From NCBI GenBank assembly GCA_946479185.1, contig CAMLFF010000001.1, positions 1-35,305 on the forward strand: a DNA stretch of 35,305 nt, in the 5' to 3' direction. The notes beneath the pieces are model-generated. The model saw only the letters and a program-made list of their open reading frames with translations, did not search any database and was not told the DNA's origin. The stretch is from an uncultured Sphingobium sp. (GTDB taxonomy: Bacteria > Pseudomonadota > Alphaproteobacteria > Sphingomonadales > Sphingomonadaceae). This document shows positions 24,138-33,981 of this stretch, in pieces; positions within the stretch are counted from its first letter, which is position 1; every line of letters starts with the position of its first letter. The position numbers and the translations under genes were made by a program.

Positions 24138-25049
24138 TCAGAGCCTCGGCCAACGCGCCCATACATCGTCCCACGCCTTCATAGAGACAGAGGGCTTCTG
24201 ATCGAACAATTGGGCGCCAAGCTTGGCGCTTCGCCGGGCAAGCCGGGCCGCGCGACGGCGGGCAAGCAGTGCGATGCGTGTCGCGGTTTCGCCAGCCATC
24301 CCATCATCCTCGAGCATGTGCGCGAGCAAATCAAGATCATGCTGCTCACCCAGCATATCACCAAGACGGCCTGCGGTCCGCACGCGATCCCGAGCAAGAT
24401 GGGGCGCGAGCGAGCGCAGCAGGCGCATATGCTGCCAATGATATTTCACCTGCTTGCGCCACTCATGGCTCAGTTGAGGATCGCCCGATCCCGCCAGCGC
24501 TTTCATCCCTCGGCGCGCGGCGCGGTAGCTTTTGTGCAGGCCGGGCGCGAGGGGCGTGTCGCCATGCGCGACGAGCGACCAGCCCGCCGCTCGCACGCGC
24601 GCCGCAAGCAGCGCCTGCGCGGCCCGGTCCAATTGCATCTCAATCAATGCAGGGTCTTCTGCGGGCTTTGCGAGCTGCGCGCGAATAGCCGCGATGTCAC
24701 CTGGCTCTAACGCGCCATGCTCTCGCCGCCCGCGATCCGTCTGCGCGATCACGCTATCCAGCGCCTCGACAAGCACGGTGCTATCGCGCGCAGCCGAAAG
24801 CGAGGCGGCGACGTCGCGAAACATGGCATTCTCGGTTTCGTAAGCAGGGAACACCGGGCGTACGAGTCGCAGCAACCCACGCATCGCCTTGCAACTGCGC
24901 CGCACGCGATGGACGATCTGCGCGGTCGTCAGATCATGGTTCTGCTCCCGATCCCGCAATAAGGCGAGCGCTTCATCCAGCGTCTCACTCGCAGTCCTGC
25001 GGAACCCGGCCTCAGCCGTTGCATCGGATCGCTTGAATAGAAACCGCAT
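24138..25049 (-). CDS. CHAD-domain protein
   Basis: A 303-residue protein of the CHAD family, a helical fold with many conserved His, Arg and Lys that binds polyphosphate. Visible features are IVHRVRRSCKAMRGLLRLVRP near residue 45, the KSYRAARRGM and HEWRKQVKYHWQHMRLL helices near 175-215, and LGDMLGEQHDLDLL near 230. No CYTH triphosphatase domain is fused to it and no ppk gene is nearby. GGGAAG lies upstream of the ATG. It shares a 122-base divergent gap with the DUF1345 gene. Its role in phosphate storage or chromosome-associated polyphosphate is unproven. Confidence 0.82.
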   Translation of the reverse strand: MRFLFKRSDATAEAGFRRTASETLDEALALLRDREQNHDLTTAQIVHRVRRSCKAMRGLLRLVRPVFPAYETENAMFRDVAASLSAARDSTVLVEALDSVIAQTDRGRREHGALEPGDIAAIRAQLAKPAEDPALIEMQLDRAAQALLAARVRAAGWSLVAHGDTPLAPGLHKSYRAARRGMKALAGSGDPQLSHEWRKQVKYHWQHMRLLRSLAPHLARDRVRTAGRLGDMLGEQHDLDLLAHMLEDDGMAGETATRIALLARRRAARLARRSAKLGAQLFDQKPSVSMKAWDDVWARWPRL

Positions 25050-25171
25050 GAGACGTCTTCCCGCAGAGCTGACCGGCTTGCCTGAAAGCTATCTCGGAAC
25101 GACAGCGAATGAAATGCCTGAAAGCGCAACCAGCGTGGTTCAGTCATCAGCAATGCGCTAGAGCCAGCCAC

Positions 25172-25825
25172 ATGGCATTAGGCACCACATTTGGAAAGAG
25201 AATCGCCCCGTGGCGCTTCATCCTGTTTGGCGTGGTGCTGGGTGTGGGATGTGCGGGCCTGATCCCGATGATCGGCTGGCGCCACGGAATCATGGCGAGC
25301 TTTGATCTTGCTGCCCTCGCTTTCCTCGCAACGCTGCCCAGCCTGTTCCGCCTGAACGCTGATGAAATGCGGCGGAAGGCGCAGGAGAATGATGTGAACC
25401 GCGCCGCGATGCTCGCGATCAGCGTGGCCGTGAACCTTGTGCTTCTGGTCGCAGTGGGATCAGAGCTGGCCTATCGCGGCGGGACCAGGCCCCTATCGAT
25501 CGTCCTGATTGTCAGCACTTTGCTGCTTGCGTGGCTGTTCGCCAACATGGTCTTTGCGCTGCATTATGCTCATCTTTTCTACCTGAAGGCGGATGGCGGC
25601 GCTCATGACCGCGCGGGCCTGCGCTTCCCCAATGCCAAAGAGCCGGGCTATTACGACTTCATCTATTTCAGCTTCACGCTTGGTATGACGTTCCAGACAT
25701 CGGACGTGGAGATTATGACGACGCAGATGCGGATGGTTTCGATCACGCACAGCTTCGCGGCATTCGTGTTCAACCTCGGTATTATCGCATTTACGATCAA
25801 TATATTGGGGAGCGGCGGGCAGTAA
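25172..25825 (+). CDS. DUF1345 membrane protein
   Basis: A 217-residue integral membrane protein with about five hydrophobic spans (near 15-35, 43-60, 85-105, 112-135 and 190-215). The conserved FANMVFALHYAHLFY and the region YYDFIYFSFTLGMTFQTSDVEI identify DUF1345. The function of the family is unknown; the FSFTLGMTFQTSD loop faintly recalls ion-channel pore loops, but I would not assign a channel on that basis. The start at 25172 has only a weak ribosome site. Confidence 0.8.
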   Translation: MALGTTFGKRIAPWRFILFGVVLGVGCAGLIPMIGWRHGIMASFDLAALAFLATLPSLFRLNADEMRRKAQENDVNRAAMLAISVAVNLVLLVAVGSELAYRGGTRPLSIVLIVSTLLLAWLFANMVFALHYAHLFYLKADGGAHDRAGLRFPNAKEPGYYDFIYFSFTLGMTFQTSDVEIMTTQMRMVSITHSFAAFVFNLGIIAFTINILGSGGQ

Positions 25826-25834
25826 CAGCAGCGC

Positions 25835-26947
25835 CTACCCCTTCTGGTCCACTGCCGAGTAGATGACCGGCCACTCCCAGGCGCCGCGACAGACCGGCAT
25901 GGAGCGCGCCTCGACCAGGCGGAAGCGTTCGCCATCCCAGCGATAGGTTTCAGCGGTGCCGCAATCGCCAAGCCCGCGCCCTTTGGCGAAGCTGGAAAGC
26001 TCGCCGCGCTGGCCGTTCCAACGCGCATTCACGAGCAGCGGCGGCGCGCTGGCATCGCCCGTGGAGCCCGGCACATGATCGAACTTGGCGATGTGGAACT
26101 GGCGATGGCCCGCCGCGCCCTGCGCCACGAGCGGCACGGCGCTCACATTATAAGCGCCTGCATCACAAGGCATGAGAATGAGCGCCTCACTTTCACCAAG
26201 GCCATAGGCCTCCAGCGGACTGCCCGCTTCGACCCCCGCCTCGCACAATGCAAGGCGGCGCGCGGCGGCAAGCTCATCAGCGGTGAGCGCAGGCGCGCTG
26301 GCCGTGGCGAGCATAGGGATGTTGGCCGGGATCTGGACGACCGGCGGCAAAGGCCGCGCCAGATCGGCAGGTCCATCGCCCACCGCCGCCAGCGCAGCGC
26401 GACCGCCGATGCGCCCCTGCTGCTCATCCATGTAGCGCAACGCAGCAGGTAGCCCGAGCAGGGAGGGCGCGCCGATCACCGCGCGTTTGCGATCCCGCAG
26501 CTCGAAAGCAAAGCTTGAGCCAAGCGCACGGATGATGTCCATCGCCGCAGGCCCTTTTAACTCGATGAGATCTTTTGCCGCTGTGGGTTTGGCTTTGGTG
26601 CGTCCGTCGATAACCAGCTCGACCTTGCCGCGCAGCCGATCAGCGCCCATCAACCGCAATATTGCCGCACCGGCGGGCCCGCCATCACGCTGGATAGAGA
26701 CCAGCACATCATAAGGGGTACCGAGATTCTCGGGCGTGAGCGAGACGGCGCTGCAAGACAGGCGATTGTCGCAACCGACAGCCCAGTCCTCGAAAATCTG
26801 CAAGCGCCCGAGCACCGGTTCTGACACCGGCGCAACCTTGCTCAGATCGGCATCGCTTGCGCCTCCTCTCTGCGCCAGCGACGGCGCGGCGATCATGCAA
26901 AGCAAGGTTAGGAATGCAGTGCGGGACGCCACAAGGAAACTTGTCAT
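25835..26947 (-). CDS. DUF1176 exported protein
   Basis: A 370-residue protein with an N-terminal signal peptide (ending near APSLA-Q). It belongs to DUF1176, shown by WAVGCDNRLSCSAVSL near residue 55 and the C-terminal LGDCG, YRWDGERFRLVEARSMPVCRG. The paired cysteines suggest disulphides in the periplasm. The function is unknown. Two in-frame ATGs (26947 and 26959) are possible, and neither has a clear ribosome site. It is divergent from the hydroxybutyryl-CoA dehydrogenase gene. Confidence 0.8.
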   Translation of the reverse strand: MTSFLVASRTAFLTLLCMIAAPSLAQRGGASDADLSKVAPVSEPVLGRLQIFEDWAVGCDNRLSCSAVSLTPENLGTPYDVLVSIQRDGGPAGAAILRLMGADRLRGKVELVIDGRTKAKPTAAKDLIELKGPAAMDIIRALGSSFAFELRDRKRAVIGAPSLLGLPAALRYMDEQQGRIGGRAALAAVGDGPADLARPLPPVVQIPANIPMLATASAPALTADELAAARRLALCEAGVEAGSPLEAYGLGESEALILMPCDAGAYNVSAVPLVAQGAAGHRQFHIAKFDHVPGSTGDASAPPLLVNARWNGQRGELSSFAKGRGLGDCGTAETYRWDGERFRLVEARSMPVCRGAWEWPVIYSAVDQKG

Positions 26948-27037
26948 AGTGGCAGTCATACTGCAGTTGCTCATAATGGAGTAGAGCCAAGCTGCTCGGC
27001 TCATCTAAAAGGCGTTTGACCGCAAAGGAAACTGAAG

Positions 27038-27907
27038 ATGCACAAGATCGCCGTGATTGGTGCGGGTCAGATGGGCGCGGGGATCGCGCAAGTGGCGGCG
27101 CAGGCTGGCTATGATGTGCTGCTACGCGACATTGAGCTGACGAAGGCGCAGACGGGTAAGGCGAGCATCGAAAAACGGTTTAAACGCGCGGTTGAGGGCG
27201 GAAAGATCGAGGCTGGAGATGCCGATGCTGCGATCGCGCGCATCACCCCGGTGGCCGATTTGACCGGCTTTGGCGATTGCGATCTGGTGATCGAAGCAGC
27301 GACCGAACGCGAGGAGATCAAGCGCGCGATCTTCAAAGAGGTGAGCGCGGTGCTCGGGCCAAAGGCGATTTTGGCGAGCAACACCTCCTCCATTCCGATC
27401 ACGCGGCTCGCGCAGGCGAGTGGCGACCCGGCGCGATTCATCGGCGTCCACTTCTTCAACCCGGTTCCGGTGATGGCGCTGGTCGAAGTGATTCGCGGGC
27501 TGGCGACAGCGGCCGAAACGGTGAGTGCGGTGGAAGGTTTCGCCAAGTCGCTGGGCAAGGATGTGGTCCATGCCTTTGATGCGCCCGGCTTCATCGTGAA
27601 CCGCATCCTGCTGCCGATGCTCAACGAAGCGATCTTTGCGCTCGGCGAGGGCGTGGCGAGTGTGCAGGATATCGATACGGCGGTGAAGCTCGGCCTCAAT
27701 CACCCGATGGGGCCATTGACGCTCGCAGATTTTGTGGGGCTGGATACCTGCCTTGAGATCTGCAAGGTGCTGCAAGAGACGACCGGCGACCCCAAATTCC
27801 GCCCCGCGCCGTTGCTGGTCAAATATGTCGAGGCGGGCTGGCTGGGGCGCAAAACCGGCAAGGGCTTTTACGACTATTCGGGCGAAGAGCGGGTTCCGAC
27901 GCGGTGA
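27038..27907 (+). CDS. 3-hydroxybutyryl-CoA dehydrogenase
   Basis: A 289-residue NAD(P)-dependent enzyme that oxidises 3-hydroxyacyl-CoA (or reduces acetoacetyl-CoA). The dinucleotide motif [14 protein letters not shown] begins at residue 8. The catalytic region is SNTSSIPIT and [11 protein letters not shown] (His near 140), followed by [11 protein letters not shown] and the C-terminal [16 protein letters not shown] and KTGKGFYDY. This is the short single-function form, not a FadB fusion. AAGGAAA about seven bases upstream is the ribosome site. It is probably part of butanoyl-CoA or polyhydroxybutyrate metabolism; no other such gene is adjacent. Confidence 0.88.
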   Translation: MHKIAVIGAGQMGAGIAQVAAQAGYDVLLRDIELTKAQTGKASIEKRFKRAVEGGKIEAGDADAAIARITPVADLTGFGDCDLVIEAATEREEIKRAIFKEVSAVLGPKAILASNTSSIPITRLAQASGDPARFIGVHFFNPVPVMALVEVIRGLATAAETVSAVEGFAKSLGKDVVHAFDAPGFIVNRILLPMLNEAIFALGEGVASVQDIDTAVKLGLNHPMGPLTLADFVGLDTCLEICKVLQETTGDPKFRPAPLLVKYVEAGWLGRKTGKGFYDYSGEERVPTR

Positions 27908-27908
27908 T

Positions 27909-29141
27909 CTAGAGGCTGAGCATCATCCCGGCCAGCGCCGCGCTCATTAGATTGGCGAGGCTGCCCGCGACCAGCGCCTTGAGGCCGAGCCGCGCAATCA
28001 TGGGCCGCTGGTTGGGCGCAAGGCTGCCGGTCACGGCCATCTGGATGGCGATCGACGAGAAATTCGCAAAGCCGCACAGCGCGAAAGTCGAGATGGCGAT
28101 GGTGGCTGGCGAGAGCGCACCCTGTACCTGACCCAGCTGAATATAAGCGACGAACTCATTGAGCACGACCTTGGTGCCGAACAGGCCGCCGGCAATCTGC
28201 GCTTCTGCCCAGGGGATATTGAGCAGCAGCATGACCGGCGCGAAGACCTTTCCGAGCAGCATCTGAAAGCTGAGATCCGGAAAGCCGAACCAGTTGCCCG
28301 CGCCTGCCAGCAAACCATTGGCGAGCGCGACCAGCGCCACGAAAGCCAGCACCATCGCACCCACGGCGACGGCGAGCTTCACGCCCACCTGCGCGCCTTG
28401 GGCAGCGGCCATGATGATATTGGCGGGCTTCTCTTCCTCATGTGATGCGTCCGGCAAGATCACCGGCTCGATCTCCGTATCGCCCGGATTATCCGGCATG
28501 ATCATCTTGGCCATGAGAATGCCGCCCGGCGCGGCCATGAAGGAAGCGGCGAGCAGATAATCGATCTGGATACCCATAGAGGCATAGGCGGCGAGGATGG
28601 TGCCTGCGACGCCCGCCATGCCGCTCGTCATCACGGTGAAGAGCTGGGCAGGCGTGAGGCTGGCGAGATAGGGCCGGATGACCAAGGGGCTTTCGCTCTG
28701 GCCAACGAAGATGTTCGCCGCCGCGCACAGGCTCTCCACCTTGGAAACGCCGGTGACCTTCTGGATCGCGCCCCCAACCCAGCGCACCACGAATTGCATG
28801 ATGCCGAGATAATAGAGGATCGACACAAGGCTGGCGAAGAAGACGATGACCGGCAGCGCGGCAATGGCAAAGCTCGCGCCGCCCACCTCTGGCCGCGCAA
28901 GGGGACCGAAGATGAAATCCGTACCCGCCTGCGCATAGCCCAACAGATTGGCGACACCGCGCGACATGGTGGCGATGACCGCCTTGCCCGCGGGCACATA
29001 AAGCACCAGCACCGCAATGCCCGCCTGCAAGGCGAAGGCAGAGGCGACCACGCGCGGGCGGATGGCGCTGCGGTTGCTGGATAGCGCAAAGGCGATGGCG
29101 AGGATCACGAGGATGCCGCCGATGCCGATCAGGATGTTCAT
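27909..29141 (-). CDS. NupC-type concentrative nucleoside transporter
   Basis: A 410-residue inner-membrane transporter with about ten hydrophobic spans. CNT-family motifs are [14 protein letters not shown] near the middle, [14 protein letters not shown], and [14 protein letters not shown] near the C-terminus. It imports nucleosides with sodium or protons. The start at 29141 is preferred, as the frame upstream to 29321 is GC-rich intergenic DNA without a ribosome site. It is divergent from the YhhQ-type gene, so two nucleobase/nucleoside salvage transporters share a promoter region. Confidence 0.87.
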   Translation of the reverse strand: MNILIGIGGILVILAIAFALSSNRSAIRPRVVASAFALQAGIAVLVLYVPAGKAVIATMSRGVANLLGYAQAGTDFIFGPLARPEVGGASFAIAALPVIVFFASLVSILYYLGIMQFVVRWVGGAIQKVTGVSKVESLCAAANIFVGQSESPLVIRPYLASLTPAQLFTVMTSGMAGVAGTILAAYASMGIQIDYLLAASFMAAPGGILMAKMIMPDNPGDTEIEPVILPDASHEEEKPANIIMAAAQGAQVGVKLAVAVGAMVLAFVALVALANGLLAGAGNWFGFPDLSFQMLLGKVFAPVMLLLNIPWAEAQIAGGLFGTKVVLNEFVAYIQLGQVQGALSPATIAISTFALCGFANFSSIAIQMAVTGSLAPNQRPMIARLGLKALVAGSLANLMSAALAGMMLSL

Positions 29142-29299
29142 GAAGTGCCGCTTTGCCCCCTGCTTGCCGACCGGAGCGGTGCGACAGCGGCCTTCGTTAT
29201 ACAGGCCATCGTCGGCGCGGCAATCGGCTGCGATGATGCCAGGGCGATGAACTGCAAACGCCCCTTTCGCCCGTCCGCCAAAGCCGATAAGCCGCCAGG

Positions 29300-29989
29300 A
29301 TGACCGCCAGCACCGCCGCAACCGCGCAAACCGCCCCCCTCACCCGCTCGCTCTTCTTCCTCAGCGTCTTTTATGGCGGGATGGTGTGCATTGCAGGGGT
29401 GCTCGGCAATAAGCAGGTCTCGCTCGGGCCGCTTGCCGCCATCGGTCCTATGCTCGGCGTGGGTCCGCTCGCGATCGAGGCGGGCATCTTCGCATTTCTG
29501 TTGCTGGTCGTGGTCTCCAGCGCAGTTGCGGAACTTCATGGCTGCACGGTCGCCAACCGGCTCGTGCTGTTCGGCTTCGTGCCGCTGCTTGCCTCGATCT
29601 TGCTCTCCGTCATCGTGCTCGCCCTGCCCGCCGCGCATGAAATGGCGCCCGATCGGCAGGCGGCCTTCGCCATGATCATGTCCGGCACCCCGCGCATCTG
29701 GGCGGGCGGCATCGTGGCCTATGGCATCTCGCAAATGCTTAACGTGACGATCTTCTCCTTCCTCAAAGGCCGCGAAGGCAGCCGCCTGCTGTGGCTGCGC
29801 GCGGCAACGGCCAGCATCCTTTCTCAAATCGTGGACACATTGCTGTTCGTCACTATCGCCTTTTACGGCGTGTTCCCGATCAGCGAATTGCTGATGGGGC
29901 AGATGCTGGCGAAGGTTGTGCTCTCGGCGATCCTTGTACCGCCGCTAATTTATCTGTTCGTGATGCTGGGGCGGAAGCTGGATCGTTAA
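29300..29989 (+). CDS. yhhQ: YhhQ/VUT-family queuosine precursor transporter
   Basis: A 229-residue inner-membrane protein with about six spans. The family is recognised by [24 protein letters not shown] (about 154-177), followed by [12 protein letters not shown]. Known members import queuine-type precursors such as preQ0 or preQ1 for tRNA modification. No queuosine biosynthesis gene is visible here, in keeping with salvage. The ATG at 29300 has only CCAGG directly before it. The frame overlaps the upstream extension of the nupC frame, which is why that longer nupC start is rejected. Confidence 0.8.
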   Translation: MTASTAATAQTAPLTRSLFFLSVFYGGMVCIAGVLGNKQVSLGPLAAIGPMLGVGPLAIEAGIFAFLLLVVVSSAVAELHGCTVANRLVLFGFVPLLASILLSVIVLALPAAHEMAPDRQAAFAMIMSGTPRIWAGGIVAYGISQMLNVTIFSFLKGREGSRLLWLRAATASILSQIVDTLLFVTIAFYGVFPISELLMGQMLAKVVLSAILVPPLIYLFVMLGRKLDR

Positions 29990-30048
29990 CGCACGGCCCA
30001 TTTTCCAATTCCTTGCGCCCCAACCCACAACCCCCTAAATGCGCGCGC

Positions 30049-30954
30049 ATGACCGATCGCTACGCGCCAGACCCCGCCATGCTTGCAAAGGCAGAGACCC
30101 TCACCGAGGCGCTGCCTTATATGCAGCGTTATGCAGGCGAGACCTTCGTCGTGAAATATGGCGGCCATGCGATGGGCGACCCGGAGGCGGCGCGCGATTT
30201 TGCTGAAGATGTCGTGCTGATGAAGATGGTCGGCATCAACGTGGTCGTCGTGCACGGCGGCGGGCCGCAGATTGGCGCGATGCTCAAGAAGCTGGGCGTG
30301 GAGAGCAAGTTCATTAACGGCCTGCGCGTGACCGATGCGGAGACGGCGCAGATTGCCGAGATGGTTCTGGCTGGATCCATCAATAAGGAGATCGTCGGCT
30401 GGATCGCACAGGCGGGTGGCCGCGCAGTGGGCATTTCCGGCAAGGATGCAGGCATGGTGCTGTGCGAGAAAGTCGGAAGCAAGCGCGAGGCGGACCCGAA
30501 CTCGGGCATCGAGCGCAATGTGGACCTGGGCTTTGTCGGCGAACCGGTGAAGGTGGACCGGCGCATCCTCGACAGCCTCTCGCGCGATAACATCATCCCC
30601 GTCGTCGCGCCCGTGGGCCTTGGCGTGGATGGCCAGACCTATAATGTGAACGCCGACACGATGGCGGGCGCGATTGCCTCGGAGCTCAAGGCCAAGCGCT
30701 TCTTCCTGCTCACCGATGTGCCCGGCGTGCTGAGCAAGGACAAGGACCTGCTGAGCGACCTTGAGCCCGCGCGGATTGGCGAGCTGGTGGCGGATGGCAC
30801 AATCTCCGGCGGCATGATCCCCAAGGTGGAAACCTGCGTGAATGCCGTAGAGCATGGCGTTGAGGCGGCGGTCATTCTGGATGGCCGGGTGCCCCATGTA
30901 ATGCTGCTGGAAATCTTCACCAAGCAGGGCGCGGGCACGCTGGTTCATCTCTAA
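30049..30954 (+). CDS. argB: Acetylglutamate kinase
   Basis: A 301-residue enzyme for the second step of arginine synthesis, phosphorylating N-acetylglutamate. Motifs: VVKYGGHAM near residue 35, [10 protein letters not shown] near 68, the substrate loop [42 protein letters not shown], and the C-terminal [10 protein letters not shown]. The ATG at 30049 has no ribosome site, and a weak promoter (TTGCGC, 17 bases, TAAATG) ends eight bases before it, so the message may be leaderless. A longer frame upstream overlaps yhhQ and is rejected. Confidence 0.9.
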   Translation: MTDRYAPDPAMLAKAETLTEALPYMQRYAGETFVVKYGGHAMGDPEAARDFAEDVVLMKMVGINVVVVHGGGPQIGAMLKKLGVESKFINGLRVTDAETAQIAEMVLAGSINKEIVGWIAQAGGRAVGISGKDAGMVLCEKVGSKREADPNSGIERNVDLGFVGEPVKVDRRILDSLSRDNIIPVVAPVGLGVDGQTYNVNADTMAGAIASELKAKRFFLLTDVPGVLSKDKDLLSDLEPARIGELVADGTISGGMIPKVETCVNAVEHGVEAAVILDGRVPHVMLLEIFTKQGAGTLVHL

Positions 30955-30966
30955 GCGGCGGGCATT

Positions 30967-30988
30967 CGGCAGCCCTCAAGGGTTGCCG
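30967..30988 (+). terminator. Strong stem-loop after argB
   Basis: CGGCAGCCCT (30967-30976) pairs with AGGGTTGCCG (30979-30988) over ten pairs including one G-U, with a tight loop. It begins 12 bases past the argB stop. No T-run follows, so it may stabilise the argB message or end transcription with Rho. Confidence 0.5.
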
Positions 30989-31042
30989 CCGCCCTGCCCG
31001 CTAGGCTAAACGCAATACTCCCCTCCATCCACAGGACGAACA

Positions 31043-31336
31043 ATGGCCCTTGCCCTCATCCAGACACTGGCGATTTTGCTCAATGTCGCCTGGTGGATCA
31101 TCATCGTGCAGGCAATTTTGAGCTGGCTGATCGCGTTCAACGTGATCAACACGAGCAATGATATCGTCCGCAGCATCTGGATCGCGCTCGATAAGCTGAC
31201 CGAGCCGCTCTATCGCCCGATCCGCCGCGTGATGCCGGATCTTGGCGCGCTTGATCTCTCGCCGATGGTCGTGCTGATCATCATCATCATCTTGCAAGGG
31301 CCGGGCCTCACCGCGCTCGCTTCCCTGCTGCTCTGA
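31043..31336 (+). CDS. YggT-family membrane protein
   Basis: A 97-residue protein with two membrane helices (about 5-30 and 73-95) joined by a loop holding LTEPLYRPIRRVMPDLGALDLSP, which is the YggT signature. The role of the family is not settled; links to osmotic or ion homeostasis and to cell-division or photosystem assembly in other lineages are reported. AGGA six bases upstream supports the ATG. It starts a tight run with the DUF167 and folD genes. Confidence 0.85.
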   Translation: MALALIQTLAILLNVAWWIIIVQAILSWLIAFNVINTSNDIVRSIWIALDKLTEPLYRPIRRVMPDLGALDLSPMVVLIIIIILQGPGLTALASLLL

Positions 31337-31341
31337 CAATC

Positions 31342-31665
31342 ATGCCGCTGCGCAGGGATGGCGCGGACCTTCTGGTCGCCATCCGCCTGAGCCCCAAAGC
31401 GACAAAAGTGCGGATCGGTGGCACATTTACCGATAGCGCGGGACAGCGCTGGATGCAGGCGAGCGTGACTGCGCCGCCGGACAAGGGCAAGGCCAATGCG
31501 GCGCTCATCAGCCTGATCGCCAAGCGCTTCAAGCGCCCGCAATCGACGATTTTGCTGGAGACAGGCGACACCAACCGGCTAAAGCGCTTGCGAATTTGCG
31601 GCGCAGGGCCGGACATTGAACAATCCCTTCAAGAGATTGCGGCAGAGGAACGGAACGAAAAATGA
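31342..31665 (+). CDS. DUF167 (YggU) family protein
   Basis: A 107-residue soluble protein of the YggU family, shown by the central [22 protein letters not shown] and by [15 protein letters not shown]. The family is widely kept next to yggT in bacteria, and its function is unknown. It begins five bases after yggT and its stop overlaps the folD start (ATGA), so all three should be co-translated. Confidence 0.85.
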   Translation: MPLRRDGADLLVAIRLSPKATKVRIGGTFTDSAGQRWMQASVTAPPDKGKANAALISLIAKRFKRPQSTILLETGDTNRLKRLRICGAGPDIEQSLQEIAAEERNEK

Positions 31666-32555
31666 CTTTGGGCAAAGAAATCGACGGCAAGGCTTTCGCG
31701 GCGAAGCTGCAGGACAAGGTGGCCGAGGGCGTCGCCAAGTTCACGCAGTCGCAGGGCCGCAAGCCCGGCCTCGCGGTCGTGCTGGTGGGTGAAGACCCTG
31801 CAAGCGCCGTCTATGTTCGCTCCAAGCACCGCATGACGCTCAAGCTCGGCATGGAAAGCTTCGAGTTCCGCCGTCCTGCTGGCATCAGCCAGGAAGAGCT
31901 GATGGAGCTGATCGAGGAGCTGAATGCCGACGATCACGTCGATGGCATTCTCGTCCAGCTGCCGCTCCCCAAGCATCTCGACGAGCAGGCGGTGGTCGAG
32001 CTGATCAACCCGGACAAGGATGTGGACGGGCTCACGCCGATCAGCACCGGACGCCTCGCGCTTGGCCTGCCTGGCCTTGTGCCCTGCACCCCGCTTGGCA
32101 GCCTGATGCTGCTGCAGGATGAGCTGGGCGATCTGACCGGCAAGAATGCCGTGGTGATCGGTCGCTCGATTCTCGTAGGCAAGCCGATGGCGCAGCTGCT
32201 GCTCAATGCCAATTGCACCGTGACGATCGCGCACAGCCGCACGCAGGATATCGCCAGCGTTGTCCATCAGGCCGATATCGTGGTGGCTGCGGTTGGCCGC
32301 CCGGAGATGATCAAGGGCAGCTGGATCAAGCCGGGCGCGACGGTGATCGACGTGGGCATCAACCGCGTGCCCGCCGAAGAAGAAGGCAAGACCAAGATCG
32401 TCGGCGATGTGGATACCGCCAGCGCCATCAGTCACGTCGCGGCGATCACGCCAGTGCCGGGCGGCGTTGGCCCGATGACCATCGGCGTGCTGATGCGCAA
32501 CACTTTGTTCGCTGCCCATATGCGCGCGGGCCTGCCTGCGCCTGAGGGCATCTGA
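31662..32555 (+). CDS. folD: FolD: methylene-THF dehydrogenase/methenyl-THF cyclohydrolase
   Basis: A 297-residue bifunctional enzyme that links 5,10-methylene- and 10-formyl-tetrahydrofolate with NADP. Signatures: YVRSKHRM with the catalytic Lys near residue 51, [41 protein letters not shown] for NADP binding, AHSRT, and the C-terminal [16 protein letters not shown]. It starts inside the stop of the DUF167 gene. Its own stop overlaps the CTG that probably starts the next gene. Confidence 0.92.
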   Translation: MTLGKEIDGKAFAAKLQDKVAEGVAKFTQSQGRKPGLAVVLVGEDPASAVYVRSKHRMTLKLGMESFEFRRPAGISQEELMELIEELNADDHVDGILVQLPLPKHLDEQAVVELINPDKDVDGLTPISTGRLALGLPGLVPCTPLGSLMLLQDELGDLTGKNAVVIGRSILVGKPMAQLLLNANCTVTIAHSRTQDIASVVHQADIVVAAVGRPEMIKGSWIKPGATVIDVGINRVPAEEEGKTKIVGDVDTASAISHVAAITPVPGGVGPMTIGVLMRNTLFAAHMRAGLPAPEGI

Positions 32556-33271
32556 ACCGCCGGACTGCCTTTTTCGGCGCCGCCGCGCTCATCATGACTG
32601 CGGCGGTCGGCTCAGCCCAGCCGCCGCGCCTGCGTGGCGCGCCGGGCGGCATCGGCCTTGCAAACCCCAGCGCGATCGTGGCGGCGGAACTCGCTTTTGC
32701 CCGCCTTGTGCGAGAGAAAGGTCAATGGACCGCCTTCCGCGAAACGGCGGACAAGGATGCAGTGATGTTCGTGCCGGACGCCGTGAATGCGCAATCATGG
32801 CTGCGCAAACGCGCTGATCCGGCCGAATCACTGAACTGGCAACCGCATCGCATCTTCATTTCCTGCGATGGTAGCTATGCCGCAGCGACCGGGCCCTGGC
32901 GCAAGGCGGACGGCAAGAGCGGCAGCTTCACCACCATCTGGCGCCAGCAGAAGAATGGCAGCTACAAGTGGGTGCTGGATTTTGGCAGCGATACGGCTGC
33001 GCCTGCCAATGAGGATAATATCATCGATGCGCGAGTCGCCGATTGCGGACGGCGCAGCGCAATCGAGCAGAAGCGCGACGATGATCGGCGGCGTGGCAAA
33101 AGGCCGGACGTGGTGCCGATTCCCAATCCTCCGCCAGCCAACGGCACGGGGCAATCGGCAGACGGCACTTTGCGCTGGTCGTGGAGCGAGCAGACCTTGG
33201 ACGTTGTGATGCACTATCAGGGAAAGGATGAGCCCGTCATTCAGGCTGTCGCCGGGGCTGCCGCGCCATGA
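32552..33271 (+). CDS. Exported NTF2-like (DUF4440-type) protein, probable CTG start
   Basis: From the first in-frame ATG (32594) the product would have only half a signal peptide. Reading in frame back to a CTG at 32552 gives M-N-R-R-T-A-F-F then a hydrophobic run and GSA-Q, a complete signal peptide. The frame is closed by TGA at 32543, and no ATG, GTG or TTG occurs between. GAGGG lies at 32544-32548, and the CTG overlaps the folD stop, so coupled CTG initiation is likely. The mature part (about 25-160) resembles NTF2-like proteins ([20 protein letters not shown], then [18 protein letters not shown]). A basic stretch and Pro-rich linker follow. The function is unknown. Confidence 0.65.
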   Translation: MNRRTAFFGAAALIMTAAVGSAQPPRLRGAPGGIGLANPSAIVAAELAFARLVREKGQWTAFRETADKDAVMFVPDAVNAQSWLRKRADPAESLNWQPHRIFISCDGSYAAATGPWRKADGKSGSFTTIWRQQKNGSYKWVLDFGSDTAAPANEDNIIDARVADCGRRSAIEQKRDDDRRRGKRPDVVPIPNPPPANGTGQSADGTLRWSWSEQTLDVVMHYQGKDEPVIQAVAGAAAP

Positions 33272-33894
33272 TGGAACTGTTCATCCCCGCTTTCATCACG
33301 CTGTTCGTGGTGATCGATCCGCCCGGCTCCGCGCCGATTTTCAACGGGCTGACCGTTGGCGCAAGCGCACTGCAGCGGCGCCAGATGGCGATCCGCGCCG
33401 TGATCGTCGCCACGCTCATCCTGCTTGGCTTTGCACTGGTGGGCGAGCGGCTGCTGCGCACGCTTGGCATCGGTCTGGATGCCTTCCGCATTGCTGGCGG
33501 CATCATGCTGTTCTTCATCGCGATGGAGATGGTGTTCGAGAAACGCACGCAAAGGCGCGAGGACCGGGCACAGAAGATCATTGATACGCCCGAAATCGAG
33601 GATATTTCCGTCTTCCCGATGGCCATGCCGATGATCGCGGGGCCGGGATCGATCGCGGCGATCATGCTGCTGATGGCGCGGGCCAATGGCCCAACCGAAA
33701 CGGCCATCGTTTTGGCCGCGCTCGGCGCCAATCTGCTGCTGATGCTGGTATCGCTGCTCGCCGTTGGCCCGATCATGCGGATTTTGGGCGATCAGGTGGA
33801 AGCGGTGATTACGCGCCTGCTTGGCGTGTTGCTGGCGGCGCTCGCCGTACAATTCGTGCTGGATGGGCTGAGCGGCAGCATCCTGTCGCGCTGA
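33268..33894 (+). CDS. MarC-family integral membrane protein
   Basis: A 208-residue protein with six membrane helices and the MarC-family FVVIDPPGSAPIF near residue 13 and MAMPMIAGPGSIAAIMLL near 115. Despite the name, MarC proteins are not shown to give drug resistance and their function is unknown. The start at 33268 overlaps the previous stop (ATGA). It is the last gene of the run that begins at yggT. Confidence 0.87.
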   Translation: MMELFIPAFITLFVVIDPPGSAPIFNGLTVGASALQRRQMAIRAVIVATLILLGFALVGERLLRTLGIGLDAFRIAGGIMLFFIAMEMVFEKRTQRREDRAQKIIDTPEIEDISVFPMAMPMIAGPGSIAAIMLLMARANGPTETAIVLAALGANLLLMLVSLLAVGPIMRILGDQVEAVITRLLGVLLAALAVQFVLDGLSGSILSR

Positions 33895-33981
33895 TATAAA
33901 CCGGGCCGCTACGACAGCACGACGCAGCAGCCCGGACCAGACGAGGCCATCGCTGACCCCGCCCGATTTCAGTACCTCACA

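Noticed and set aside
29142..29299. preQ1 riboswitch upstream of the YhhQ-type gene
   Set aside because: No preQ1 class I loop or pseudoknot tail can be seen in the gap.
31629..32519. 296-codon minus-strand frame across folD
   Set aside because: It is antisense to a gene with every FolD signature.
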